64,000 nt of DNA, taken from Panorpa germanica. Lineage: Eukaryota; Arthropoda; Insecta; Mecoptera; Panorpidae. Below, piece after piece: positions 22,966-36,818 of the stretch. Positions within the stretch are counted from its first letter, which is position 1. Each line of letters starts with the position of its first letter. The notes under the pieces were generated by a model that searched no databases, had not been told where the DNA came from, and was given only the letters and a program-made list of their open reading frames with translations. The position numbers and the translations under genes are program-made. The stretch lies in assembly GCA_963678705.1 (NCBI GenBank), contig OY783215.1, positions 62,001-126,000 on the forward strand, in the 5' to 3' direction.

Positions 22966-25234
22966 ACATATTTCGAAATACAGTTTCTATATAAGAGGTA
23001 CGTAGTTTCATCTTCCTTTATATTGAAATTTTCGCCAAAAAGGTATACTATATTTTATCAAAATATATAAAGATACAAGAAACATTTTCAACTTATATTT
23101 AGCTATATTTTCCAACGCGTTCTTTGTAATTCTATCAGTAGACAGACAAAAACCATTCCTCACGCAACTGTTTAGAAAATCGCATTAAATAATCTTTTTC
23201 TATTTCATCTTCGACAGCCTTAAGGTCAGGCCCATCACCTATTTATCATTTGAAACATTTTTATTCTTATAAATATCTTTAAAATATTTCGCTTGATCTT
23301 GAACGTGAATTTGAGTGACAGTTTTATTATTCAAGTATATATTTATTGACATTTTAATATTTGATTTTATTTAGAATTAGAAACAGCCGGTACAATTTTC
23401 CGACTTCACACCAGATATTCTTTCAAACAGCGATGACAATTCTTAAGTTTCCACTCATATTTCTGAACTCAGCACATATAAATCAATGACGGAGATAATC
23501 CACTAATCTTTGTCTGAAAATGACGTATTTACATTTATTTAAACCTCAATTCGCAGACAACATTTGGATGATACACAAAGCCTTCAATGTTTAGGCATTT
23601 GATGTCAAAACTTTTCTAATCCGGGGCGGGGCTTAGAGCGTGTACAAGGTATATTCCGAATCTGATCATATTATTTGTTTATCAATAACATGGGATTACA
23701 TACGCAAAGTGGTATTATCTGAATGAAAAGGGTTTGCAATAAAAAAGAATCTATCTACACTGCCAATGGACGGTCCCGACCGGTGTGTGCGGTAGGGCAT
23801 TTCCATTTTCTTTGAATACGAGCTTATCCGCCATCAACTGAACTTTTTTTCAGTAAAACCGTTTATTTGTCATGGAGAATAACAGGAAAAATAACCTCCA
23901 AGCTACAAAAAAAAACAGTACTACAAAAAGAAAATAATCCCCTGCTTTAAATTCTATTTTTATTCACTTTTTAAATTGTGATTTCAAGAATCCAGATGGA
24001 GCTATTTAAAATTCTTTAATTGGTGACAAGATAAAAGGTCTGTCAAGTTTTAAGCTAAAATTAAAACTTAACTGATTAAAAAATCCGCTATATCTCTGTT
24101 GATCCTGATAACTGGTAACAAGCAGTGATACCGGATACCGGATACGTCCACATCTGCATTAACATTTGGCATTTGGCACCCTCGTTTAGTATTTAATTCA
24201 ATTAAGAAACATTGTTTTCTTCTTTGTAATTGAATTTTTGTTTTAAACAAAACTCTGAGAAGGGAAGGGAACTAGCTTGGAGAGAAAGAGAAGGGAAGAG
24301 AAGTGCTTCAACGTTACGACGGTCCACGCTTTGAATTAGAAATATAATGACAATTTTATAATTTGATAAGAACAGAGTCACAGGTCACGAAACTTGAGCC
24401 AATTAGGGTGAAATTAATTTTTAATTTATTTCTGCAATCAAATTATACAGCTATGTATTTGTATGGCTTCTAACATCACACACTTATTATTAGATGTGAA
24501 GATAGGGGTGAAACACAGAAGCTTTAATTTATTAGGGTAATGCAAATTGTAGGAATACGTCGTACTAGAGAGGTGGGGGAGAGGAGTGATGTACTGATTA
24601 TATTTCAAACTAGTTAACGCGGCATAATTGCCTAACTTCATTGTTATCGCGAATTCAAAATAATTATCCCAGTTGCTATGACACTTAAGGCTTAAACCAA
24701 TGCAAGGTTGAACACCAGAAATTGTTACAGCTTGTTTAATGCGAATCATTATTTAAAATATATGAACGAAAAATGACATCCGCTAGGTATAAGTAGCTTA
24801 GCAACACCGTGAGAAATAGGTGCCCCATACTCCCCCCACCCAGAGTTAGTAGACCCAAAGTACACTAAGTCTCAGTCACATTAATTATCATATGTACTGG
24901 CAATTACAATTGAAAATATGAAACTAATATCGCATAGCTTCAGAAAATCCACGTTCAATAATATAATATTTTGAAGAGGGTTCAAACAAACATTACAAGT
25001 TTAAATATTTACAATCGTGGCTTTATTAAAGCTGTCCTTAATCTCTCCTCTGGTAAAGCTGGTTTCATTATAATAGAAATACTCGTGGTCCTTGAAAATA
25101 AGTTTCCAAGTATCCTTGTGTATCACCACTTCAGAGTAATACTGCTGAAGGATCTTAAAGTTTGCTTTCAGCGTTATTGAATTCTGAAGCCGATGAAATA
25201 AAATATGGAACGTAATGTAATAGACGGCCAAGAG
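22966..25234. other. Unique interval
   Basis: It holds purine-rich GAGAAGGGAA sequence at 24255-24305, a direct ATACCGG repeat near 24123-24140, and otherwise AT-rich sequence with no coding signal. Confidence 0.45.
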
Positions 25235-25237
25235 AAT

Positions 25238-25830
25238 GGGCTTGTGTCCTATGTCTTAATTTCTATAAAAGTGTACATATGTACTCAAATGTTCAATTAT
25301 TTTTTAATAGCTCCATATATTTCAGGAGATATTAACAATTAAAAAAGTCATTTTGTCTCTTTAATTATTAAAGGGATTCAACGTTGTACACATTCCAAAT
25401 GCATGTGACATCACAATCGCTGCCAATCTCACAGCTCATAAATCTCTGCTATATGTATTTATATATCAAATATTATTTACAGCTATTTTAAGGAACAATA
25501 AAATTCCAATATTATGTCTGCCTTAAAAGGGTTAAATAAAATAAACACTTATTATTCTTGACTTGTCTTGATTATTTCAACTACCAACAGCTACAAAACA
25601 TTACCACAGCACTGACCTACTCAACAAATAACTGACGTTAAAATGCATTTCACGTCATACAAATATGGCCGACCATGTTTAGCGCTAAAACTACAATTCA
25701 AACTTTTAATTGCTATATCTCCGTCAACATTTAGATTTTTAATAAAATAGACAGGCCAATACATATTTATTAACATCAATTTCAATCAACAATTGAAAAA
25801 TCGACCACTAAAAAATGAGGACACAAGCAC
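25238..25830 (+). mobile_element. Family C inverted-end element, near-complete copy (C2)
   Basis: The left end AAT-GGGCTTGTGTCC and right end GGACACAAGCAC frame 593 bp. The interior follows the family order from GTCTTAATTTCTATAAAAGT through AAAAAAGTCATTTTGTCTC and GCTAAAACTACAATTC to AAAAATCGACCACTAAAA. No target duplication is evident, so the superfamily is unresolved. It has no coding capacity. Confidence 0.87.
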
Positions 25831-28800
25831 AAAACAGAACTTACTTAATGAGCACTATTGAACAAGATAGTAATTAGTCATACCAGCTGAAATACTCACA
25901 AAGAAATAAAATAGAGAACATCCGAGCAATATGGAAAATATTTAACAATACAAAATTCCATATAAAAGATATCTGGCAACACTTTTGCACAGAAACCCTC
26001 GGTGTTTTGCATACAAAAGCATCTGATTATAATACTGTTTCCTCGGAAAATAGTATGAGTGCATTAATTCGCAATATAAAATGCATTGTATATTGCAAGT
26101 CGCACCTTGAAAAGAAAATAAATAAAAATAAAGTCATTGAAACACTCCTACCACTCTTAAAGCTTTTGACTTTCAGTCATTTTGCTGAAAGCGTAATAAT
26201 CATCTTCTGAACAAAATTGAAAATATATGGTAATGAAGCTCATAATGGTAAAAAGAGAAGGTATATATATTTAGAAAGAGAAGGAAATATATAAGTATAT
26301 GAAAGGATATTGAATTATAATACATTTTTGAAATATGATATAGTAATTTTATTTTATTTTATTACTTTGTTTAATGTAAAATATAGACATAAGATTACGT
26401 ATCGTATGTCCTATGCAGATGTTTTTAACTTTATGCGGAACCAAAATATAAGTTAGATTGTTTTTATTGAAGTGAAACTTTCTTAACTGTGGTACAACAA
26501 ATTCCCTGTTGAAATAACACTTGAAATCTCAGCGTGTTGGCACGTGAAGTGCATTCTTACTACGAAACATTGGTCGTGTTACTGTCGGCAGCGTTGCCAT
26601 ATTTCTGAACAGTGTGACTGCATTGAGTATGTATATAACAGCTTACATTTATTAAGTGCAGCCTCCGAAACAAATAAAATACTATGCTGTATAGATTGTT
26701 TATTTATGAACTATTATTTAGATAAATAAATTTAAATAAACGTAACTGTTCTTTCTTTAAAGTGCAAGTTTATGCATTTTAAATAAATAAGAACTTATAA
26801 AATGTATTTTCTTTTTAAATTTTCATTGCATTTTCTGCACAACATAAATATAATGTATGTGTATAAAAAGCAGATAAATATTTTTAAAGTCAAGATGAAA
26901 ATTTATATTTTTTGCTTTATACAATTTTATAAAACATTCTTGGAATAAATATTATGCGTTTTTGAATCTAGCACACTGCGTAGGGAGTGTGTACTGCGTA
27001 GTATCTGGTAAAGGACACGAACTAGGTTACGCGGAGGAATGCTTATGTCTTTATCAGTTTTGTGAGCGGTTTTGCCGCGTATCTCCATTTCAATCTATTT
27101 CTTTGGTATGCGACGTCAAAAGAAGCCCCACATCAGATTTTCTTTATCTAAACGAGATCATATTTTAACTATTTTAAAAACGCGTAATGTCTAGTTTATG
27201 ATGCGCATCAAGTGAACATAAAATATCATAATTTGGTTACGCGAAGTGCGGGTGGATTAGTCAGACAAAGGAGATCGTTAAGTCAGTGACGGTGTTCACA
27301 AACAACCTTTATCAACTTAAAGAATTTAGACATTTAACGTTACAATACAATAGGCCAAGACCTTAAAGATCAAATGGAATGTCAACATAACGATAGGGAA
27401 TTAAAAAAGAAAAAAAAATTGGCCAATCCCACGGGCACCCCTAAATTATTCCTAAATAACAAGAAACGAATGTAACCACTCTAATAAGAGAGACAGATTC
27501 TAAATATCCTTTCACAAGATTAGAATTCTTTATATACACAAATCCGTACATAGATTGCAAATTGCAAACTCCGTCACTGCTTTAAATGTCTTAACATAAA
27601 CTTTCAACCCACGAATATACCCAAAATGCACAAACGACTGCGTTAAAGATTTTATCATCTTTTCATTATACTGAAAAACACTTTGAATTTTATATTTGTT
27701 TTATTTTCAGGAAACTCTTTAAACTTTCCTTTAATAATTTCAATGAAAATAACAACAAGATTCCAATCTTAAACTCATTGTACATAAAAACTTGGGACGT
27801 TTTTTAAAAAGTTTTTATTTTTTAAATTACGTTTTATTGACTCTTACTTTGGAAGTAATAACAATAAACGTGAGTTTAACGGAATGTTAACTCAACTCAT
27901 TTAAGTTTTCTGTTCTCGGCTAAACACATTGGCAAAGTTCTACACATGATCAGAATTATCGGATAACATTATGAAGAAATAATTATTATCACAATTGTTT
28001 ATTGTGGAAAACAATTACCTATTTAAGGCCTGTTGGCAAATTCAATGGTGTCTAACCACAATTCCTCTAACTGTTGATCTATTTTTAATGTTTTCATTTC
28101 TTTTAATAAGCACCAAGCTATTTTCTTAAGACGTTTAGTGCAAATAATTTTTTTCTTACACTCGTAAAAAACACCAGGGTAATTTAAGAAATGTGTAGCA
28201 CAATAATTACAACGGTCATTAGAATTGAATTAAGTTGCCCCCTAGGGAATCATCCCGCCGAGTTAAGCACTCCCCAAACCCCGCCATTAGCCCTCCCTTT
28301 CTTCGCAACCCCAGATTTATCAAAGAATTACACTCCTATCTCCTCTGAAAGGGTTGATGATGACAATGTCGGTCAAACGAACATCCCGAATCGAACCGAT
28401 AAGTGAAGTCCAGTTCCGTTTCCCGTCTTCCGTCTTCCGTCCTGCGTTGTCGTAATCCAGTTGTACTTATAGTACATCCGGGAAAAGTCTTTAAATTTTA
28501 TTATTACTTTTTTCTTGGACATTTATCGTTTTCCTTAGACCTGAACACAAAGGATTGTATTAGAAGCAAGGGGACTTATTGCACCCTTAAATGTAATCGC
28601 GTCATTTGAAGAAATAGTAAACAACTGCGAAGGACAACAGCGCACCGATCGGAGAAAATGTAAATTAGGTCCGATTCGAACGGAAATGAAGACTTCGCGT
28701 TGTTGATATTTCAGGAGCTGTATTGTAAATATGCACTAAACATATACAAAACACAGACAGCAACGGTATTTCTTTTAATTGATAGTAATAATTCTTGTTA

Positions 28801-30487
28801 TCGATTTTATCTGGTGAAACCGTTAGAATAAATTAATATTAAGAAAATTATCGTTACGAAAAAACCAAGTCTCTAATAAGACGTTGGTATGTTCCGTTTA
28901 GAGTTTCGCGCAAATCTTTAAGTAGTCAACATTAAGTCTCCTTCCGTCAGGCGTTTGTCATCACTCAAAGTCATCTAGCCCCCCTCTCTCCAACGCTACC
29001 ACACCAGCCCTTTCCCCTTCCCACCACAGCAACTTATAACATTATTTTGTTGTTTGTTTTGTTTTATAAATTACTTAAGCTCCAATGTAAATCCAGACAT
29101 AAAACATTTAATCAAACATATTTTACTGTACAACTTTTCACTGAACAAGAAAAAAAGTTTCAGGAGTTTTTGAGCTGAGCTGAACGAGCGAACGCAGGAC
29201 TAAGCACTTTAAAACCATCTGGAAATGTCACTCAACCAAATTAATTCCGCATGAATTATAATTTTAATTTATTTATATTTTATGTTTTTTAATTTAAAAT
29301 GTCATATAAATGTAACAAGTTAATTAATACAAAATAATAAAAAAATAATAATGAAGTAAAAAATAGTGACTTGGATTTTATTTTAGTGCGCGGATTCGTA
29401 GAAAAATTAAAATGCGATGCATTTTCGTTGCATGGGATTCAAAATATTTTTTGTAAAAGGAAATAAATCTTTTTATCTGCTTTGTGGAATATTTTTTGCA
29501 CTATTTAATCCAAGTACAATAAGTGGAAAACTATGGAAAATGGTACATGTATGGAAAAGAGTACTCTTAAATTTTTTTTTATAAATCTGAGCTAAATAAA
29601 TAACCCCGTAATGAATTTCAGTGTCCACAGCACTCGATGATCAAACCATAACTGATAGCAAACCTTAAAGAGAATAATGACAGGCAAACAAAATAGTTAA
29701 CTTGTATTGAAAACATCATGTACACGGCAAGGGTAGTTTATTAGACAAGCTGTTCGTTCTTAAAGTTTGAAAGATTTTCGTATTAATTTCCACGTTAACA
29801 TGAAACATGTTGCTAGATAAGTTATAACGTCATAATTACGTCGAACTTTTCTCTGCTAAGAAAAACTAAGATTATCGAGAGGGAAGAACACGTGAAACTG
29901 CCAATTAATATACTTTAGTTTACCTTCCAAATATTATGTTCATCCAGAGATAAATTAATGCAGACAAGCATTTTTTTAAATGCGTATCTTTTTTTTTGTA
30001 TTTATATTTGTAACTAAAAGCGTGATCATATTATTTTTATCTAACAATTAGTAATTCAAGTTTGCTGATGATTTGGATTTTTTACAGACCACCCTTATTT
30101 TTTACTATATTGTCAGTTTGTTCAGTAATCCCTCGGGCCCGTAACGGCAAACCCTAGTGGATGTTGTTCTGCCGCGCCGATAGAATAGGGGATTTTGCAA
30201 TAGGGGTACTTTTTTGCAGTAACATCCACGATAATTCCCAAAGAGAGATATTCATACCACAAAACAACCGACAGAACATTAAACCACGTTTGTTAGCTCC
30301 ACTCGGGTTTGTTAACAGGTACTACAGGCGGACAAATGTGAAAATATAAATAATAATACAACTACGATAGCTGTTATGTTATGAATGTGTTATATTTGAT
30401 ATTGTTTAATTAATAAATTCAGCGCGCTAGGTGCTATTGTAGTTCAATTATTATAGCGCACGTTGCACACCCAATGACCACTGGTCT
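25831..30487. other. Unique interval of about 4.7 kb
   Basis: No repeat family copy was found. A GC-richer patch at 28230-28445 ends in a CCGTCTT tandem, and a C-rich island lies at 28977-29030. Frames are short and without recognisable domains. The stretch 26750-26950 and 29260-29600 is very AT-rich. Confidence 0.45.
28423..28442. repeat. CCGTCTT short tandem
   Basis: Nearly three units of CCGTCTT sit in a GC-richer patch. Confidence 0.85.
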
Positions 30488-30495
30488 GGTGTTAA

Positions 30496-30640
30496 CAGGC
30501 CCGTATTTAGGATCTGTAGTCCTCATGTGGGCATCACCGTGACGAAATTTTATGAAAATTAACCTCAAAGAAATATATATAATTTACAACATGAAAGACA
30601 TAATATAAATAAAACTATAGTTTGCGGAAATGCGGCCCTT
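30496..30640 (+). mobile_element. Small hAT-type MITE, single copy (J)
   Basis: The left end CAGGCCCGTATTTAGG pairs with the inverted right end AAGGGCCGCATTTCCG. The flanks GGTGTTAA (30488-30495) and GCTGTTGA (30641-30648) match at 6 of 8. Ends and duplication length suggest an old hAT insertion of 145 bp; the right terminal CTG appears changed to CTT. Confidence 0.55.
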
Positions 30641-30648
30641 GCTGTTGA

Positions 30649-32252
30649 TAGAATGAAGAGGATGCACCAGGAGGTTGTCCAATGATATCATAATCCAGTT
30701 TAAATGTTCAAACAACTGTTCACTGTTTGAACATTTTATTGACACACAAAGTAAATAAAGTAATATTGAAATGGAGCATAATGTTCTACTGCCTTATAGA
30801 TATAGCCAGTAGTGGAGCTGCGCTATGGTGAACTTTTAATAAAAATCTTTAATTTCCTAGAGTAGAAATCACTTTTCATTTACATTTTTTAGTGGAAGCG
30901 AGAGGTTGTTAAACTTACAATAAAAAATAAAACAAATGAAAACAAACAGATCCCTTTAACTAATGAATGACGTCACTGTTGTTCCAACCTCTCTGACTTA
31001 ATGCCATAAAATTTCCATTGCTTTTATAGGTTGAGTTACATTCGAAATGTATGACCGAGCATTTCACTTAATGTGAAATTGATATAACATTTTTACTGCT
31101 TTGCAATATTATTTTTTAATTAAAAATTGTAATAATCGTATCCAGATGTCATCCCAATCCCAGTCCCTACCGCCAGGGAGTCATTAATGCCGTGCAATTT
31201 AAAAATTCCATGACTTCTGGAATCAGTGCTAGTACGAGTATAATGAATATGCTGTAAGCCTGTAATATGACCTTTACCCCTATTAATTATCTGCTCTGCA
31301 TATTCAAATAAAGCGTCCGCCCCACATATTTTGGTGTGTGCTTTAAATCTCAGGGCACAGGGCAATGCTGTTTACATAGCATATCGCTCTGATGCGGAGT
31401 GAAAATAAATGTTAGACAAATGCGGGAAAGTTGGAAAACTCTGTTGGAAAATGGGGAAGTAGCTTTTGTTGAACTATATGAAAATGACCGTTGGCTTAAT
31501 GAGTGAATTCCACTCATAAAGAATTCTGATGAAAGCGGAGATTAAAGATTTTTAGGACTACTATGTAACGGTTGGTTCCAGTAGAAGCAGAACTGAAAGG
31601 GATTTGGTTTGGTACTATCTACCGTATTGATAACAAATAACACTTTTAATCGAACCGGAAAGCACATTAACCTGACTTTCCCAACGCTCTTAGCAATACT
31701 TCTACACATAACTTTGTCCAAATAAAAATAGGAGTACCATACACTAAAAGAAATCTATAGACATCATTCGAATCAAATCGAATTTTATATCAGATGTCAC
31801 AACGAATTAAACTTACAATATAATATAGAAAAATGTATGCGATTTGTCATAACATCAATAATTTCATTGACGTCAACGTGCTACAGTTTTCATTTCTTAT
31901 CTCTAGAAAAAGTAAGACACCTGTTGCTAAATGGATTTGTCAACATTTCTTAAAAAGTCAATAACTTGAACATCTATCAGAATCACAACCATGCCATCAT
32001 CCACTGCGCTGAAGACTGAAGACTGAATGAATCGTGCTGAGGCTGACATGATGGGACGATGAACATTGGAAGGTAATTGACTGCAAAGCATTTTGTTCAG
32101 TAAAGAAGACCAGCTTGAATGAAATACATATAGTAGTAAATGTAGCACATGAAAAATACTTCGTGGAATGTTTTCTTCTTAGTACATTTGTCAGGTTGCT
32201 ATTTTTTTGTTAGGTATACCGAACAAAGAAATAGGTTAAGTAATTATCACAT
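30649..32252. other. Unique interval
   Basis: Nothing gene-like is recognised. A TACGAGTA lies at 31233-31240. The minus-strand frame at 31120-31365 has no identifiable domain. Confidence 0.45.
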
Positions 32253-32255
32253 TTA

Positions 32256-32590
32256 GGGCGCCGCAGACGGGGCGACTGGCTGCAAACCTTAGCCCCGAAT
32301 CTGCCCGAACCGAATGTGATTACAACTGTGTTGTTAGTAAAAGAACGAACGTGTTTACGAGTGAGATAAAACACAAGGCACGAACGTAACTAAACTGATT
32401 TAAAACTGGTTTTGAGCATATATTCAGCGACTATATTTCTCTATTAAAACTATTAAAAAGTATTTAAATACATACATACAATCAAATATAACACAATAGA
32501 ATCCCCTGTTGTGCTATTGTTAAAAATTCTATAGAGTCACGATACAAGGGCTCGACAAGGCTCGTGGTCGTTTTCGTTGAAATCTTGCAG
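32256..32590 (+). mobile_element. Family B PIF/Harbinger-type MITE, right end lost (B4)
   Basis: It is preceded by TTA (32253-32255) and begins GGGCGCCGCAGACGGGGC, then CCCCGAATCTGCCCGAACCG. It follows the family through the CATACATACA run and the GCTATTGTTAAAAATTCTA segment and fades near 32590. Its terminal bases match the right end of the copy at 52086, so these two form a subfamily. Confidence 0.82.
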
Positions 32591-33409
32591 TCTTTAGGTG
32601 TAATTTTATAGAATTTGAATACCAAAGAATCTACCCAATTAAACATTTTGCTGTAACCATATTCGATAAAATGTCATAGAACCGTAAATTTGTACTACTG
32701 TGGCCATTATTCTTTGTGACATGCAGTGTGACAGTGATCCTCACGATATTCCACGACATTCAAACTAACTCACAGTTCATTTCATTAATAATACTGCATA
32801 CATGTCATACGCCCTGCCCTTCACCCCCCTATACCCTGTTATGCACCGTGTCCCATGATGCATTTGTGCTGAGCAGTGTTATCAGGTGCTAGCTACCTGT
32901 GCCCACCAACCATTATTCTTTATCTGTAGAACAATATTTTCATTTTATATCCCGCTGTGTCATTTTACATTATTTTGAAAGCTGCACGAAATGGGATATG
33001 TACGAGTATTGTTTCGTCGGCTTCTTTCGGACGTAGATTTATTACTATCAGGGATTTACCTACACCGGGGATCAAACTCGAGCTACCGGAGGTTCAAAAC
33101 CGCACCACGACGTCGGGTTGTCCAGGAATCCTCAAAGAACCGGTGGATTTATAACAGCTACTGATATATTATGGGTAGTTTGGAATTAACTGTTTTTAGC
33201 TTTATTATTCCTTGGATACCAATTGTTATGCTATTACCCCTCAATTACGAAAGGGTTTTCACAATAAAGCAAATTAAGGAACACTAAGTTATCTGCCATT
33301 AAACGAACAGTTATAGTTGATGTAGCAAGCGCTAACAGCGGGATAATTGCTGAATGTTTGCTGTTCATTTTAACTGAGAGTTAACTGCCAGAAATATATT
33401 ACAGATATC
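32591..33409. other. Unique interval with a C-rich island
   Basis: It contains a C-rich island at 32812-32842, a TACGAGTA at 33001-33008 and a GC-richer patch at 33040-33140. No gene is recognised. Confidence 0.4.
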
Positions 33410-33413
33410 TTAA

Positions 33414-34048
33414 GAGGGGGGTAAGATCAAAACGATAAAAAAGAAGCATATTTTCGATAATGTTTTTTGACGACACAGTCAATATATAATTATTTCTATA
33501 ATTACTACATGATAAAATGGCATTTGAAGAATACTTTATGAAATTTTCATAAATAAATATCAAGAAATGAGGTATTGACAGCGAATCTCCTCAGACGTCA
33601 CAAAAAAAAGTAACATTGCGGTGCCACGCATAACTCATCACTGGATTTTCTAAAATCAAAAAACCAAAATGATTTCATTGGTTGATAAGTTTCTGCAGGT
33701 AACGCTGTCGAGTTTTTCTTTTTATATTGATTTTTCAATTTTTTATTGCACTTAAAAGTCAAAATAACGATTTTCATGGAAAAAATCAGAAACTTTGTTA
33801 TTTTAAAATACGTTAAAATGAATTTTTTTTTTAAATTTGACAGCGCTACCTCGGCATTTATGTAAAGAAAGAGTGTGCAAAATTTCAAAAGAATCGGTCA
33901 AGTAGATTTTGAGCTAGAGAGGGCACCGACTCTGAAAAAGCTATGTGTGAGAAACTGTATTTAAAAGTTTCAAAGTAACACGAAAGCAGACCAGAGAGGT
34001 GAAGACTTAAAACTATATATCTCCGACAGTTTTAAACCTTACCCTCCC
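33414..34048 (+). mobile_element. Family D TTAA-flanked MITE with perfect target (D2)
   Basis: This 635-bp element is bounded by TTAA on both sides (33410-33413 and 34049-34052). Its ends are GAGGGGGGTAAGATCAAAAC and, inverted, GGGAGGGTAAGGTTTAAAAC. Relative to D1 about 80 bp is missing just inside the right end. TTAA targets are the hallmark of piggyBac-type transposition; a TTA target with one more A (PIF/Harbinger) is the alternative. It is non-coding. Confidence 0.87.
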
Positions 34049-34052
34049 TTAA

Positions 34053-35576
34053 ATAAACTGAATTCGACAAGAGATAAAATTATTAAATAAAATTGCAGCG
34101 CTCATATAAATTATATATTGGATTGTTAGAAACACATTCTAGAAAATTGAATATGTTTGGTCATTTTATTTTAATACTTTGAAGACTTTTAAAGCACAAA
34201 GCTCCTCCAGTGACCATCTTAGCAGAGTGAGCTTTTAGCCGCATGCAGAAGTAAACATCAGTGTCAGGTTACACAAGTGCATCATAGTATGAATATTAAA
34301 GCACAATTTGCCGACAGTCGACAGGCAACCCGCTCTGCAAGTTCAACGCGTTTTTTTTTCCGCTTTGGAGAGCAAGATTTGTAGTGATCCTTAGAGAGAA
34401 GCAATTACTATTACTGTCACTCAAACGTATTTCATATTCTGCATGTTACTTTCCAGTTTTATTTTAAATAAATTGTTTTATTCATGTCATATTTTATAAT
34501 GTAAATCATATGCATATATTACACTACTTTTGCATATGCAAAAAGTTTTAAGTGTATATTTATTTGATTTTGAAGATTTTTATTTTGTTTTTACAACAGC
34601 CGTTGTAGAAGGGAACTGCATGGGATTACTGTACTATACACTAGGATGTTTTTCTTATTGCAATGTTTTATAAAACAATTATGGATGTGCAAAATATAAG
34701 CAACAATTTTTTTAACATTACTTTGTGATTGTCGCTGTAGATCATTCGTAGATGTCACACATGATATACTTGAACATCATTTTCATTTGTTTATAAATAA
34801 TTCATCGCACTGTTCGCTGTTTGTTGTATTGTTCCACAGCTGTAGCGACCACAACCCGAATCCAGATAGACCAAAACGTACCAGCACATATCTCCAGTGC
34901 CACTGGGAGGACAAATATGAGTCTCAGTATATACAGAGTGCGTGTGTGTGTCCATAGGGTCGTAATATCAATTATTAACAAGTTTGGTGTCCTGGGGCAG
35001 TACCGTTGTGCGACAACCAAGGATTACCATTCATAGAAACTGAGGCATTGTATGGAAAAGCTCGGGAAAACCTCGTGACCTCTATGATAGATACTCTGAT
35101 CTTCACAAGCCGCTACACGTGAACACGAGATGTGTGTCAATGTCTGTATCACTATGAGGGAAGGGTGGACTTTGTGCATCTCATTTAAAGCAGATGCTTT
35201 GTAGATGAGTGGGCGGGGTGGTAGCATTATTTGATGCTCCTTTTAGGCTTTATTTAAATTGAAATCCATTCTGATATCTAAATTATTCCGTTGGCGAGTA
35301 ACAAATTCATTAAAGCTTGATTAAGTACATATACGCATACGAATCTTTATGCCCTAATCCATGCCTGGTAACGAGCACCAGTGAGATCAAGCGAAAATGT
35401 AAGCTAAATATAAATATACAAACAAAATATGAGTGATCATAAGTTAAGAATGAACACCAAATAAATTATTTGTATTTATAATAATGAAAACGAATTTAAT
35501 TTTTAAGGAGTGGAAGAAATTATAAAAATTGATATAACACAAATATTTAACCAGAACGTTTTCCAAGTTTTAGTCC
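34053..35576. other. Unique interval
   Basis: AT-rich sequence with a GC-richer patch at 34840-35220, where both strands stay open for about 70 codons. No domain is recognised in any frame. Confidence 0.4.
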
Positions 35577-35578
35577 TA

Positions 35579-35792
35579 TAGTTCAAATTACGAGAGTTCG
35601 GCAGCGACTCATACTTAAAACAAGTTATGGAGTATAAAGTGCTGATATAACTAAAAAGCACTGACTCACTTATTTTTCTATAATATCTATAGAAACAAAT
35701 AAGATGAAATTCATTATCGTATTATATATTTATACCGCTCTTATAACTTCTTTTAAGCATAAGTCGTCGCCGAAATCTCGCGATTTGGACTA
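35579..35792 (-). mobile_element. Family E TA-flanked inverted-repeat MITE (E2)
   Basis: This 214-bp element is flanked by TA (35577-35578 and 35793-35794), with ends TAGTTCAAATTACGAGAG and TCTCGCGATTTGGACTA. Its asymmetric centre is the reverse complement of the centre of the 2428 copy. It is probably Tc1/mariner-mobilised. Confidence 0.85.
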
Positions 35793-35794
35793 TA

Positions 35795-36810
35795 GTTGTT
35801 TTCTTTTTGTAAATATAAACATGTCGGCTTCACAAAATTCCTTCGGCTCTAATACCATATATGCTCTACCACAATAAAAGTAAAATATCTTGCTTGCACG
35901 TTGTCATGGAAGATATTAATTAAATTTGAGCTGGGATAACACGCTTCATGCTTCAGCTAACATCAAATTGTGGTTTCAATAATTCAAAACTTAGGAAATG
36001 ATAACAAAAGCCAACCGTATTAAATTAAATATAAATAAGAACTAACATTTACTCGTAATCATAACAATTCTCAGAAGAAGATGATCCCAAAATAATTCTC
36101 ATTAAATTTAAAACAATTGGACCTTACAGGCGAATAGCTGAGCTCTCTATCATTTATTTAATGGACAACTGTATACGTAATGCTTGAGGGGCATTGGCAT
36201 TGCCATTGTCTACCTCTGACCGTCGTTCAGCCGTAGCTTTAGAGTCTAGGATCTAGAATCACTTGGAACAATCCTTGGTTTTTGCTCATGCATAAGGCAT
36301 AAGGATTGTAGAGTATAAACAAGGCATCCAGGCGACCCTTCTTACTCGTATGAGTATTATTGCTGCGAGGCGTCTGATAGTGCTCACTCGAGTACGAACC
36401 CAGTACGAGGACGAACACCTCTGATAAGTAACGGTCGCCCTCTTGTCTTCCGTCAACCAAACATTCGTCAAGATTAGCCGCGCCCGCATGTGAACTGCAT
36501 GAATATATCTGATATACGCCCCGCTTCAAAATATGAAACCGGAAGTTTGATAAAATGTTTGCCCATCACTATATAAAATATAAATGTTTTTGACTATTTT
36601 TTTTAAATTTTAAAATCGCAAATTTAACCATCAACTCATGACTGAGGTCCTGCGGGAACAAATAGACTTTATCGTACATTAATTTATCACTTGAAAACTA
36701 AAAAACAGTCAGTAATATTGCACACTAGGTCTGCAGCGTAGATTATAGTTCGCGTTGGAATCCAATGAACCAACCCCATTCATGAATTGTAGGCGTTCTA
36801 GTAAAAGGCG
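35795..36810. other. Unique interval with an octamer cluster
   Basis: A GC-richer patch at 36180-36510 carries several ACGAGT-type motifs (36343-36420). Two overlapping minus-strand frames of 67 and 96 codons lie there and are not recognised. Confidence 0.4.
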
Positions 36811-36818
36811 CTTGATGC

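Noticed and set aside
33060..33110. GGGGATCAAACTC as a reverse B box of a tRNA or SINE (also 11395).
   Set aside because: No A box at tRNA spacing and no shared sequence between the two sites.
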